DNA of 12,469 nucleotides from CAMEON01 sp964463245 (GCA_964463245.1 CAYXBU010000055.1:1-12469); one strand, 5' to 3'; positions 1 through 7,247 are shown, numbered from the stretch's first letter. Made by a program: numbers and translations. Notes: generated by a model not told the origin, from the letters alone.

Positions 1-2
1 CC

Positions 3-35
3 TGCAACCCACGCACCCTTTTTCCTGTCCTTATA
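3..35 (+). promoter_or_regulatory. Predicted ECF-type promoter of the sigma factor operon
   Basis: A TGCAACC motif (3-9) is followed after 17 bases by GTCCTTATA (27-35). This resembles the AAC-containing -35 and GTC-type -10 elements that ECF sigma factors recognise, often in front of their own genes. No sigma-A-like promoter is visible in the 70 bases before the gene. I infer autoregulation by the downstream sigma factor. The word CCTGCAAC occurs at 1-8 and again at 51-58, just before the ribosome binding site. The left edge of the window prevents a check for further upstream sites. Confidence 0.5.
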
Positions 36-70
36 GGTGAAGGACCCCATCCTGCAACGGAGGTACAGCC

Positions 71-637
71 ATGGCCACCTACCAAGACCTACCCGACGAG
101 GACATACTGTCCCTGTATGAAGCCCGTGACGAGACGGCCATTGCCGCCACCGAGCACCGCTACGGCGGCTACTGCCGCGCCATCGCCGACCGCATCCTGC
201 GCGTCCGCGAGGATGCCGAGGAGTGTGTCAATGACACCTGGCTCCACACCTGGAACGCCATTCCCCCGACCCACCCGTCAAGCCTCAAGGGCTTTTTGGG
301 TGCGGTGGTGCGGAACCTGTCCATCAATCGGCTGGATTACAATCGCGCACGGCGGCGGAATGCCGCCACGGTAGCCCTGGACGAGTTCGCCGCCTGCATT
401 CCCGACGGCGCACAGCCCATCGAGGACGAGTACGCCCTCAAGGAAGCCTTTGACGGTTTCCTCGGCGGTCTGCCCGAGCGGGAACGGGTCATCTTCGTGC
501 GCCGCTACTGGTACCTCTGCCCCGTTGCCGAGATCGCGCGGGGGCTGGGACTGCCGGAGGGCACCGTCAAGAGCTGTCTTGCCCGCACGCGGGAGAGATT
601 TCGGGTCTATCTGGAAAAGGAGGGTATTTTCGCATGA
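71..637 (+). CDS. ECF-type RNA polymerase sigma factor (sigma-70 family)
   Basis: This 188-residue protein should direct RNA polymerase to a small regulon, probably in response to an envelope signal. Sigma region 2 spans about residues 20-95, with the conserved stretch EDAEECVNDTW (48-58) and a GFLG-VVRNLSINR segment around 74-87. Region 4 spans about 130-180 and starts with LPERERVIFVRRYW. It contains a helix-turn-helix near 150-172 (VAEIARGLGLPEGTVKS) that would read the -35 element. Length and two-domain layout are normal for ECF factors. The start is fixed by GGAGG seven bases before the ATG. The stop overlaps the next start as ATGA, so the two are probably translationally coupled, the usual arrangement of a sigma factor with its anti-sigma partner. 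Family assignment is firm; the inducing signal is unknown. Confidence 0.92.
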   Translation: MATYQDLPDEDILSLYEARDETAIAATEHRYGGYCRAIADRILRVREDAEECVNDTWLHTWNAIPPTHPSSLKGFLGAVVRNLSINRLDYNRARRRNAATVALDEFAACIPDGAQPIEDEYALKEAFDGFLGGLPERERVIFVRRYWYLCPVAEIARGLGLPEGTVKSCLARTRERFRVYLEKEGIFA

Positions 638-2583
638 AGAAGAAAGAGTGGGCGCAGGCTTTTTCCCACATCGATGAGCGGTATGTGGAGGAGGCCGACC
701 CGGCGCGGGATGCAAAACGCCCCTCGCGCCGCAAGCAGATCGGGCTGATCGCCGCCGGTATCGCCGCCGTGTTTCTGGGGCTTTGGCTGTTCATTCCCTA
801 CCGCGCGCATATGGCGGATATATCCGCCTATCGGGACAGCGACTACTATCCCGTCATTGAGCGGCTGAATGAGGCCAATGCCCCAAAGCCGACCTATCGA
901 AACAACTTCGGAATGCTGGTCATAGGCGTGAAGCATATGTTCACGGGCGCGAACTCCACAGATGGTGAGGCATCCGGTGCTGCACCGGGCGACAGCTACG
1001 GCACCCTCGGGGACACCGGGGACTATCGGGAGACCACCGATAATCAGGTGGCAGGGATCATTGAGAGCGACCTCTGCAAGCGCACCGACACCCGCGCATA
1101 CTATCTCGACCGCACGACCCTGTTGGCCTACTCCATCGAGGGGGCGGATTCCCACCTCATCGGCAAATTGAACCTGAACGACTTAGCCGAGGGGGTCGAG
1201 ACCGGCTCCCACGCACCGTCCCGGATGTACCTGTCGGCTGACGGCACCCGCGTGACGGTGGTGGCCGAGCGGTACTACAAGGAATCCGACGGCACCGCAC
1301 GGTGGGTCACGACCCTGTTCCTGCTGGATGTGACCGATCCTGCCGCCATCCGCTTGACCCATACCGTGTCGGTGTCGGGGGATCTTGTGACCACCCGTCT
1401 GGTCGAGGGCGGGAAGACCCTGCTTTTGGTGACCAACAAGACCTACTATGGGCAGGTCTTTACCAACGAGAAAAATTTCCTGCCCACCATCGACCGCCAC
1501 GACGGGCAGGGGCTGACCCCGCTGGATGCCGACTGCATCCTCCTGCCCGAGTCGGAGGGGAGTCGCTCCTTTGCGACCCTGACCGCACTGGATGCCGACA
1601 CCCTGAAGGTGCAGGACGCCAAGGCGGTGCTGGGGGGAGCCGATACGGTGTATGTGGATACGGATACGGTATACCTGGCGTGGGACACCTCCCGCACTAA
1701 GGTCGACGGCGCGGATCGGCTGTGGATCGGCATGACCGGCATAGCCGGCATTGCCTACGGGAACGGAGACCTGTCCTTCCGCGGGTCGATCCTGCTGGAT
1801 GGTCATGTGAAGGATCAATACAGTCTGGACGAGCAGGACGGCATCCTGCGGGTGGTGACCGCCACGACCGAGCGGGTGCTGAAGCTGGCGAACCTGACCG
1901 GCTACGAGGGCTTAAGCTCGCAGGACGCAGAGACTCGCAATTCCGATCTCTACTGTGTCTCCCTCTCCGAGGAGGACTGGCATATCCTGGGGCAGGTCAA
2001 GGGCTTTGCTCCCGATGGTGAGCAACCGCAATCGGTACGGTTTGACGGGCAGAATGCCTATGTCTGCACGGCACTGGTGGTCGAGATGACCGACCCCGTC
2101 TACTTCTTCGATCTCTCCGACCCGACCCACATCACATGGAGCGACACCGGAACCATCGACGGCTACTCTCACTCCCTGATCGAACTCCCCGACGGGAACC
2201 TCTTAGGGCTGGGCTTTGGGAGCAGCTATTCCGAATTCAAGGCGGAGGTGTACACCCGGACGGCCGACGGCGTAAATTCCTTGTGCAGCTGGACGAGACA
2301 GGGCGTGGAATTCAGCGAGGACTACAAAGCTTACCTCGTCGACCGCGAGGCGGGCTATTTCGGATTCCTGCTGTGTGACTACAACTACGCGCCCGACACC
2401 GAGCCGCTGTCCTACCTGCTCCTCCACTACGACGGACAGTCCTTGACGGTGGCCGCCGAGCTGCCCATCCCGACCCCCGATGCGCTGTATGCGGCTGTCC
2501 ATCAAGCGCGGGGCTTCATGGCAGACGGTTGGCTGTATGTCCTTTTAGGTGACAGCTTGACCGTGGAGCGGATCACGAACTGA
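634..2583 (+). CDS. Membrane-anchored beta-propeller protein, putative anti-sigma factor
   Basis: This is a 649-residue predicted single-pass membrane protein. Residues 1-35 are cytoplasmic and charged, with a short helix containing HIDERYVEEAD (12-22) that resembles the N-terminal segment of Clostridial anti-sigma proteins. A hydrophobic segment follows at about 36-55 (IGLIAAGIAAVFLGLWLFIP). The rest should lie outside the membrane. The stretch TDNQVAGIIESDLCKRTD (135-152) and the YYLDRTTLLAYSIEG strand pattern match the secreted 'Beta propeller domain' family (Pfam Beta_propel), and repeated beta-strand-like segments continue to the C-terminus. The gene overlaps the sigma factor gene by ATGA. 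I infer that the propeller senses something outside the cell while the N-terminal tail holds the sigma factor. No zinc-binding anti-sigma HxxxCxxC motif is present in the tail, so binding to the sigma factor remains an inference. Confidence 0.8.
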   Translation: MKKKEWAQAFSHIDERYVEEADPARDAKRPSRRKQIGLIAAGIAAVFLGLWLFIPYRAHMADISAYRDSDYYPVIERLNEANAPKPTYRNNFGMLVIGVKHMFTGANSTDGEASGAAPGDSYGTLGDTGDYRETTDNQVAGIIESDLCKRTDTRAYYLDRTTLLAYSIEGADSHLIGKLNLNDLAEGVETGSHAPSRMYLSADGTRVTVVAERYYKESDGTARWVTTLFLLDVTDPAAIRLTHTVSVSGDLVTTRLVEGGKTLLLVTNKTYYGQVFTNEKNFLPTIDRHDGQGLTPLDADCILLPESEGSRSFATLTALDADTLKVQDAKAVLGGADTVYVDTDTVYLAWDTSRTKVDGADRLWIGMTGIAGIAYGNGDLSFRGSILLDGHVKDQYSLDEQDGILRVVTATTERVLKLANLTGYEGLSSQDAETRNSDLYCVSLSEEDWHILGQVKGFAPDGEQPQSVRFDGQNAYVCTALVVEMTDPVYFFDLSDPTHITWSDTGTIDGYSHSLIELPDGNLLGLGFGSSYSEFKAEVYTRTADGVNSLCSWTRQGVEFSEDYKAYLVDREAGYFGFLLCDYNYAPDTEPLSYLLLHYDGQSLTVAAELPIPTPDALYAAVHQARGFMADGWLYVLLGDSLTVERITN

Positions 2584-2591
2584 ATAGTGAA

Positions 2592-2627
2592 AGGGACTGC
2601 CCTCTGCGGACAGTCCCTCTTCTGTTT
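2592..2627. terminator. Stem-loop terminator between converging transcripts
   Basis: AGGGACTG (2592-2599) pairs perfectly with CAGTCCCT (2611-2618). Read on the minus strand the stem extends to ten pairs with one G-U wobble, closes a GCAGA loop and is followed by TTTC. Read on the plus strand it is followed by CTCTTCTGTTT. It starts 9 bases after the stop codon of the beta-propeller gene and lies just after the stop of the small minus-strand frame, so it probably ends both transcripts. Neither U-tract is long. Confidence 0.6.
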
Positions 2628-2919
2628 ACTCCTCCCGGACACAGCAACCAAAGACACTGGTGAAGAAATCCTCGCTGATGGTCTTACGCACCGGGAACAC
2701 GCGCTTGATGCAGGGCGGTAGTGGCTCGGTCGAGTCGTCGGTGTCGAGCGGGGTCACATCCGCCGTGCGGATGAAGGTCAGGATGTCCTCCGGCTTCTCC
2801 TCGGGCAGAGTGTCAGCCGAGAGGTCGTCACCCTTGCCGATCCGGACAGAGCAAGCGCGGCGGTGCAGGAAACGTCTGCTTTTGACATCGGAGTTAGGGG
2901 TCGGATTCAGATTCTTCGT
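2626..2919 (-). CDS. Unrecognised 97-residue protein with probable ACG start
   Basis: I do not recognise this protein. The frame is open for 97 codons, with mostly G or C at third positions as in the neighbouring genes, and ends at TAA (2628-2626). There is no in-frame ATG. The sequence AAAAAAGGAG (2936-2927) is an excellent ribosome binding site, and seven bases after it stands ACG, followed by AAG AAT CTG. A single change would make it ATG, giving an N-terminus MKNLNPTP. Either ACG is used or the start was recently lost. The protein has a basic N-terminal part (KSRRFLHRR, 13-21), an acidic middle and a C-terminus ending VFGCCVREE. No signal peptide, membrane segment or catalytic motif is evident. 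It lies 49 bases after the phosphatase gene on the same strand and directly before a stem-loop, so it is probably the last gene of the tgt transcript. Confidence 0.55.
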   Translation of the reverse strand, partial: TKNLNPTPNSDVKSRRFLHRRACSVRIGKGDDLSADTLPEEKPEDILTFIRTADVTPLDTDDSTEPLPPCIKRVFPVRKTISEDFFTSVFGCCVREE

Positions 2920-2968
2920 ATGCTGACTCCTTTTTTGCAGTGATCTCGGGTGTCCTCCGCGAATGGCT

Positions 2969-3622
2969 CTACGGGAGGATATCCAATATATCCGTCAGCC
3001 TGTCACAGATATGCCACAGGAGCGGACGGATCTCCTCGGTCGGCGGAATGAGGTCGGGGGTCATGATGGGGCGCATTCCGGCGGCGTGTATCGCGCGGAC
3101 GCCGTTGAGGGAATCCTCCACCCCCACGCAGACCTCGGGCGGGAGTCCGATACGCCGAGCGGCCAGCAGGTAGATATCGGGGGCGGGCTTTCCGTTCTCC
3201 ACCTGATCCCCGAAAACCAGTCCGTCAAACAGCTCAAGCATCCCGGTGCGGCGCAGGTGATCGGTCGCCACGACCTCCCCGGTGGAGGTCGCCAGACCCA
3301 GCCGATAGCCCCGCGCCTTCAGGGTCTCCAGGAGCTCAAGTGCCCCCTTTCGCACCGGGACTTCTCTTGCCACCATCTCCCCAAACAGCTGATTACGCCG
3401 CTCGATGTAGGGTTCAAAGGGGATAGTCGGGTATTTCGCGCTCCAGTATGCCCCGATGTCGGGAAGGGTCATGCCGGTGCAGTGACGGATGGTGGTGTCG
3501 ATGTCCGGAACTCCCATCTCCTCGGCGGCTATGTGCCACGCGCGGAAGAAGACCCGCTCGGTATCGTGCAGGGTGCCGTCCTTGTCAAAGATAACGCCTT
3601 TTATGGGTTGTTGTTGATCCAT
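2969..3622 (-). CDS. HAD-superfamily hydrolase, beta-phosphoglucomutase/phosphatase-like
   Basis: This 217-residue cytoplasmic enzyme probably dephosphorylates a small metabolite, or moves a phosphate within one. All four HAD motifs are present: motif I FDKDGT with nucleophile Asp13 and Asp15, motif II LATST around 110-114, motif III Lys145 in GKPAPD, and motif IV Glu169-Asp170 in GVEDSLNG. The helical cap lies between motifs I and II (about 20-85), as in subfamily IA enzymes such as beta-phosphoglucomutase, phosphoglycolate phosphatase and sugar-phosphate phosphatases. The substrate cannot be read from the sequence. The start is ATG with GGGAG nine bases upstream. It follows tgt on the same strand after a 68-base gap, so the two may be co-transcribed. 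Confidence 0.88.
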   Translation of the reverse strand: MDQQQPIKGVIFDKDGTLHDTERVFFRAWHIAAEEMGVPDIDTTIRHCTGMTLPDIGAYWSAKYPTIPFEPYIERRNQLFGEMVAREVPVRKGALELLETLKARGYRLGLATSTGEVVATDHLRRTGMLELFDGLVFGDQVENGKPAPDIYLLAARRIGLPPEVCVGVEDSLNGVRAIHAAGMRPIMTPDLIPPTEEIRPLLWHICDRLTDILDILP

Positions 3623-3648
3623 GTTTGATCTCTCCCTGTTTTACAACA

Positions 3649-3682
3649 GCGGGAAGGAGCCTTTTCGATGACCCCTCCCCGC
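3649..3682 (-). other. Intercistronic stem-loop between tgt and the HAD gene
   Basis: On the minus-strand RNA an 11-base arm (from 3682 inwards) pairs fully with the arm at 3659-3649, using two G-U wobbles, around a loop of about 12 bases. It starts about nine bases after the tgt stop codon. There is no U-tract after it, so it may be an mRNA-stabilising or processing structure, or a weak terminator. A second small hairpin (CTGTT-gtaa-AACAG) follows immediately, before the ribosome binding site of the phosphatase gene. Confidence 0.4.
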
Positions 3683-3690
3683 GATATGAC

Positions 3691-4830
3691 TCAGTCCGGA
3701 TGTCTCTCGCCCAGCGCAATATGATACTTCTGATAGAAGCTCTCGAAGTAGCCGCCGTCCAGTGCCTCCCTGATCTTGCGGGTGAGGTTGTTGTAGAAGT
3801 AGATATTGTGGGTCACTGCCAGCCGCATACCCAGCGACTCCTTGGCCTTGAGCAGATGCCGAATGTAGGAACGGCTGTAGCTTTGGCAGGTGGGGCAGTG
3901 GCAGGTCTCGCTGATGGGGCGGGGGTCACGGGCATACTTCTCGTTCATGATGTTGATCTTGCCTTCCCAGGTGAACAGGTTTCCGTGCCGTGCGTTGCGG
4001 GAGGGCATCACGCAGTCAAAGAAGTCCACGCCGAGGTGGACAGCCTCCAGAATGTTGCAGGGAGTGCCCACGCCCATGAGGTAGCGGGGCTTGTCGGTCG
4101 GCATATACGGCTCCACCGCGTCGATGATGCGGTACATCTCCTCGGTCTCCTCGCCGACAGCTAAGCCTCCGATGGCGTAGCCCTCGCAGGGTATCTCGGC
4201 GATCTGCTGCATATGGGAAATACGCAGGTCGGCGTAGGTGCCGCCCTGATTGATACCAAAGAGCATCTGGTGGCGGTTGATGGTCTCGGGCAGACTGTTG
4301 AGCCTGTCCATCTCGGCGCGGCACCGCTTCAACCAGCGGACGGTACGCTCGATGGAGTTCTTGACATAGTCATAGGGGGCGGGGTTCTCGATGCACTCGT
4401 CAAACGCCATGGCGATGGTGGAGGCCAGATGGGATTGTATCTGCATACTCTCCTCGGGTCCCATGAAGATACGCTTGCCGTCGATGTGGGAGGCGAAGCG
4501 CACCCCCTCTTCGGATATCTTCCGCAGACCCGCCAGCGAGAACACCTGGAAGCCGCCGCTGTCGGTCAGGATGGGCTTTGACCAGTTCATGAACTTGTGC
4601 AGGCCGCCCATGTCGTAGATCAAGTCGTCACCGGGGCGGATGTGGAGGTGGTAGGTGTTGGACAGCTCCACCTGGCAGTCCAGGTCACGATCCAGCTCGA
4701 CAGTGGACACGCCGCCCTTGATGGCGGCACAGGTGCCGACGTTCATGAACACGGGGGTCTGGATGTCCCCGTGTACCGTGTGCAATACGCCGCGCCGTGC
4801 GCGGCCGTCCTTGGTCAGAATCTCAAACAT
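3691..4830 (-). CDS. tgt: tRNA-guanine transglycosylase (queuine tRNA-ribosyltransferase)
   Basis: The enzyme exchanges guanine-34 of tRNAs with GUN anticodons for the queuosine precursor preQ1. The 379 residues span the usual family length. Diagnostic sites are Asp90 in TDSGGFQVF, the catalytic nucleophile Asp272 in FFDCVMPSRNARHG, GINQGG at 192-197 and GGLAVGE at 221-227. The zinc site is complete: Cys310, Cys312, Cys315 and His341, with the last two spaced 26 residues apart as in the E. coli enzyme. The start is ATG with AAAGGA ten bases upstream. In many Firmicutes tgt sits beside queA or yajC; here its downstream neighbour is a HAD phosphatase. Only 24 bases separate the start codon from the edge of the MITE-like insertion upstream, so its promoter must lie in that element, or it is read through from mutL. 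Confidence 0.97.
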   Translation of the reverse strand: MFEILTKDGRARRGVLHTVHGDIQTPVFMNVGTCAAIKGGVSTVELDRDLDCQVELSNTYHLHIRPGDDLIYDMGGLHKFMNWSKPILTDSGGFQVFSLAGLRKISEEGVRFASHIDGKRIFMGPEESMQIQSHLASTIAMAFDECIENPAPYDYVKNSIERTVRWLKRCRAEMDRLNSLPETINRHQMLFGINQGGTYADLRISHMQQIAEIPCEGYAIGGLAVGEETEEMYRIIDAVEPYMPTDKPRYLMGVGTPCNILEAVHLGVDFFDCVMPSRNARHGNLFTWEGKINIMNEKYARDPRPISETCHCPTCQSYSRSYIRHLLKAKESLGMRLAVTHNIYFYNNLTRKIREALDGGYFESFYQKYHIALGERHPD

Positions 4831-4860
4831 AGTACAGATGTCCTTTCATTTATTCGATTG

Positions 4861-4995
4861 TAAAAATCACTTTTCTGACAATTATTCCTGTCGAGGGATG
4901 GTTTTCTGATGTTTTTTCCGGCTATTTTCCGCGACCTCAGGTCGCGTCCCATGTGGATCCCTACCTCGCAGTGTATTCAGAAAAAATCATTTTTA
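4861..4995. mobile_element. MITE-like element with terminal inverted repeats and target duplication
   Basis: The left end TAAAAATCACTTTTCTGA (4861-4878) and the reverse complement of the right end, TAAAAATGATTTTTTCTGA (4977-4995), agree at 16 positions with two mismatches and one gap. Exactly outside both ends stands the same hexamer in direct orientation, CGATTG at 4855-4860 and 4996-5001, as expected of a target duplication. The 135-bp interior has no coding frame and contains further inverted pairs (AGGGAT 4894-4899 with ATCCCT 4957-4962) and a near-central palindrome. The ends are AT-rich in a GC-rich region. This pattern fits a miniature inverted-repeat element mobilised in trans, but I cannot assign it to an IS family. 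A structured RNA or transcription signal between mutL and tgt is the alternative. Confidence 0.5.
4930..4946. repeat. 17-bp palindrome inside the MITE-like element
   Basis: CGCGACCTCAGGTCGCG is a perfect palindrome around one central base, giving a seven-pair stem with a TCA loop. It lies near the middle of the element at 4861-4995. A similar short palindrome, GCGACC-CTC-GGTCGC, stands at 9987-10001 between two genes. Confidence 0.6.
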
Positions 4996-5059
4996 CGATT
5001 GACCATTAAGTATCCCGGCGGCTGCCCTTACACGGCAGTGCTCGGAATGATTCGATCTT

Positions 5060-5074
5060 GGTGCTGTCAGCACC
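5060..5074 (-). other. Small stem-loop overlapping the mutL stop codon
   Basis: GGTGCT pairs with AGCACC around GAC on the minus strand, and the mutL stop codon lies in the structure. A second small stem (CTGCC/GGCAG, about 5025-5041) follows. No U-tract follows either stem, so this is not a convincing intrinsic terminator. The nearest T-run is in the right end of the MITE-like element (4981-4986). Confidence 0.3.
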
Positions 5075-7247
5075 GCTCAAATTGGTGATCCAGCGTGCGC
5101 TTCTTGATCTCCATGGCGACCGGCCGCCCGTGCGGGCAGAAGGTCACGTCCGGCAGGCGCATGAGCTGATCCACGATGGCCGCCGTCTGCTCCGGGGAGT
5201 AGTTGCGCCCTGCCTTGATGGCGGCCTTGCAGGAGGCCTGGAACAGTGCCTTTTCAAACACGGTGTCCCGCGTGATCTTGGGGTCTCCGGTACCGCTCGT
5301 CAGCTGAGCGGCGAAGGTGGCGATCATGTCCGGCACCGCTGCCGTCTCGATGCCGACCGGGAGGGCATCCACCCGCACGGTGTTCCGCAGGCAGGTGAAG
5401 CTGAAGCCGATGGCCTCCAGTTCGCTCCGATAGGACTCGATCACCCCGACCTCATCGGTCATGAGCATGACGTCCACCGGCAGGAGCATGAGCTGGGAAT
5501 CCACGGCGTAGTCTCGCCGTCGCAGGTTCTCCCGCAGTTGCTCAAAGATGATGCGCTCGTGTGCCGCGTGCTTATCGATCAACAACATCCGCTCGCCCTG
5601 CTCCACGATAACATAGGAATAGAACACCTCACCCACGATGCGGTAGGCGGGCTTGTCCGGGACGGGTGTGGACTTCGGGGCAGGCATGGGGGTCGGCTCC
5701 GGTTTCGGTTCCGGCTCAGGCGCGGGAACGTTCACAGGTTCCGACTCGGGCAGGGGCGGCGGGGGCATCATCCCCACGGGCGGCTCCTCGGGCGGGGGCG
5801 GCATGGGCATATCGGGGGGCGGCTCGGGGATAGGCGGCTCATCCGGGATAGGCGGCACGTCCGGCACCGGGGGCACGTCCGGCACCGGGGGCACGTTCGG
5901 GATGGGCGGCGGCTCCGGTGTCGGCGGCACGACCGGGACAGCCATCGGGCGGGGGGGCGGGGCGGCGTTCTGCCGCGACGGGGCAACACCCTGCCCCGAC
6001 TTGCCGCCGACCTCCCCCTTGACATACCGCGCGATATACTCCTCCGCCGTGATGCGCTCCTGCGCGGGAGCGGTCGGGGAGGATGCCTGCTCCAGATTCA
6101 CGGTCACCTGCCGCTGGCGAAGGGTCGGCTGACGCTCGGTCTCAATAGGGGTCGTCCGATCCGACATCCTCCCGGTGGGCTGTACGGACCTGCCGCTTCC
6201 CTTTTCCCTGCCCGTCATGCCTGCCTTGAGCACCCCGGTATCCAGCCCCGGGCGGGTGGTGTCCTGCTCCAGAGCCTGACGGACAGTGTAGTAGATGGCC
6301 TCAAAGATGGGCTTCTCGTTGGAGAACTTGACCTCCAGCTTAGCGGGGTGTACATTGACATCCACCCGTGCGGGGTTGATGCCGATATTCAGCACGCAGA
6401 CGGGGTATTTCTCGGCGGGCAGGTAGGAGACGAAGGCCTGCTCCAGTGCCGCCTGTGCCGTGCGGGACTTGACATAGCGATGGTTGATGAAGAAGTTCTG
6501 CCCGTTGCGGTTGGCGCGGACGTTGTCCGACCGCCCGATGAAGCCCGAGACGGTGATCCCTTCATACTCCCCCTCCAGCGAGATGAGCCGTGCGGCAAAA
6601 TCCCGTCCGAAGACGGCGTAGACGGCACTCTTGAGCCGTCCATCCCCGGCGGTGTCCAGCTTGAGGACGCCATCGGATATGAAGCGCACGGATATTTCGG
6701 GGTGGGACAGCGCGACCCGCTCCACGTTGGCACTGACCGCCATGGCCTCGGTCGCATCCCGCTTGAGGAACTTGCGCCGTGCGGGGACATTGGAAAACAG
6801 GTGCTCCACGATCACGGTGGTGCCGTCGGCACAACCGAACTCGCTGACCCCCACCAGGGCTCCGCCGCGCACCTCCAGCACCGCGCCCACCGCGTCCTCC
6901 CGCCGCTTGGACAAAATACGCATATCCGAGACCGAGGAGATGGCCGCCAGAGCCTCACCGCGGAAGCCTAAGGTCAGGATGCCGTCCAGATCGGCGGCAT
7001 CCCGTATCTTGCTGGTCGCGTGGCGGCGGATGGCCATGGGCAGATCCTCGGGGGACATACCGCAGCCGTCATCCGTCACTCGCATGAAGCTGACACCGCC
7101 GTTCTGTATCTCGACCGTGATGTGCTTAGCACCCGCATCGATGGCGTTCTCCATCATCTCCTTGATGGCCGAGGCGGGACGGTCTACCACCTCGCCCGCC
7201 GCAATGAGGTTTGCTACCTCAAAGGACAGTACCTGTATGTTGCCCAT
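5067..7247 (-). CDS. mutL: DNA mismatch repair protein MutL, endonuclease type
   Basis: MutL couples mismatch recognition by MutS to strand nicking and repair. The N-terminal GHKL ATPase (about 1-330) shows Asn34 in EMMENAIDAGA, DDGCGM at 59-64, RRHATSK at 74-80 and GFRGEAL at 94-100. The C-terminal domain (about 534-726) carries DKHAAHERIIFE (558-569), ASCKAAIKAG (671-680), CPHGRP (704-709) and a terminal FERC. Together these are the metal-binding nickase motifs of MutL from organisms without MutH. The two are joined by a long linker, of which residues 430-530 are about half proline, with a repeated VPPVPD-type hexapeptide. At 726 residues the protein is longer than most bacterial MutLs, mainly because of this linker. 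The start is ATG with AAAGGA eight bases upstream, 54 bases after the mutS stop, in the same operon. Confidence 0.97.
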   Translation of the reverse strand: MGNIQVLSFEVANLIAAGEVVDRPASAIKEMMENAIDAGAKHITVEIQNGGVSFMRVTDDGCGMSPEDLPMAIRRHATSKIRDAADLDGILTLGFRGEALAAISSVSDMRILSKRREDAVGAVLEVRGGALVGVSEFGCADGTTVIVEHLFSNVPARRKFLKRDATEAMAVSANVERVALSHPEISVRFISDGVLKLDTAGDGRLKSAVYAVFGRDFAARLISLEGEYEGITVSGFIGRSDNVRANRNGQNFFINHRYVKSRTAQAALEQAFVSYLPAEKYPVCVLNIGINPARVDVNVHPAKLEVKFSNEKPIFEAIYYTVRQALEQDTTRPGLDTGVLKAGMTGREKGSGRSVQPTGRMSDRTTPIETERQPTLRQRQVTVNLEQASSPTAPAQERITAEEYIARYVKGEVGGKSGQGVAPSRQNAAPPPRPMAVPVVPPTPEPPPIPNVPPVPDVPPVPDVPPIPDEPPIPEPPPDMPMPPPPEEPPVGMMPPPPLPESEPVNVPAPEPEPKPEPTPMPAPKSTPVPDKPAYRIVGEVFYSYVIVEQGERMLLIDKHAAHERIIFEQLRENLRRRDYAVDSQLMLLPVDVMLMTDEVGVIESYRSELEAIGFSFTCLRNTVRVDALPVGIETAAVPDMIATFAAQLTSGTGDPKITRDTVFEKALFQASCKAAIKAGRNYSPEQTAAIVDQLMRLPDVTFCPHGRPVAMEIKKRTLDHQFERC
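5818..5907. repeat. 18-bp minisatellite within mutL
   Basis: Five 18-bp units run in tandem: 5818-5835, 5836-5853, 5854-5871, 5872-5889 and 5890-5907. The third and fourth are identical (GGCACGTCCGGCACCGGG on the plus strand) and the others are diverged. They encode the hexapeptide repeat of the MutL linker (variants of VPPVPD). Because the unit is a multiple of three, gain or loss of units keeps the reading frame. Confidence 0.85.

Noticed and set aside
2660..2926. Plus-strand frame in the gap after the beta-propeller gene
   Set aside because: It lies opposite the minus-strand frame at 2626-2919, which has a strong ribosome binding site, better codon bias and a downstream stem-loop. The plus frame has Ser/Arg-rich shadow composition.
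3625..4164. Plus-strand frame opposite tgt
   Set aside because: It is antisense to the unmistakable tgt gene, with no domain or ribosome binding site.
5818..5907. Possible CRISPR-like repeat array
   Set aside because: The units are directly adjacent 18-bp repeats without spacers, and they encode the MutL proline-rich linker.
5058..6971. Plus-strand open frame of 637 codons opposite mutL
   Set aside because: It mirrors the GC-rich third positions of mutL, has low-complexity His/Arg/Gly content and no recognisable domain, and lacks support from a ribosome binding site.
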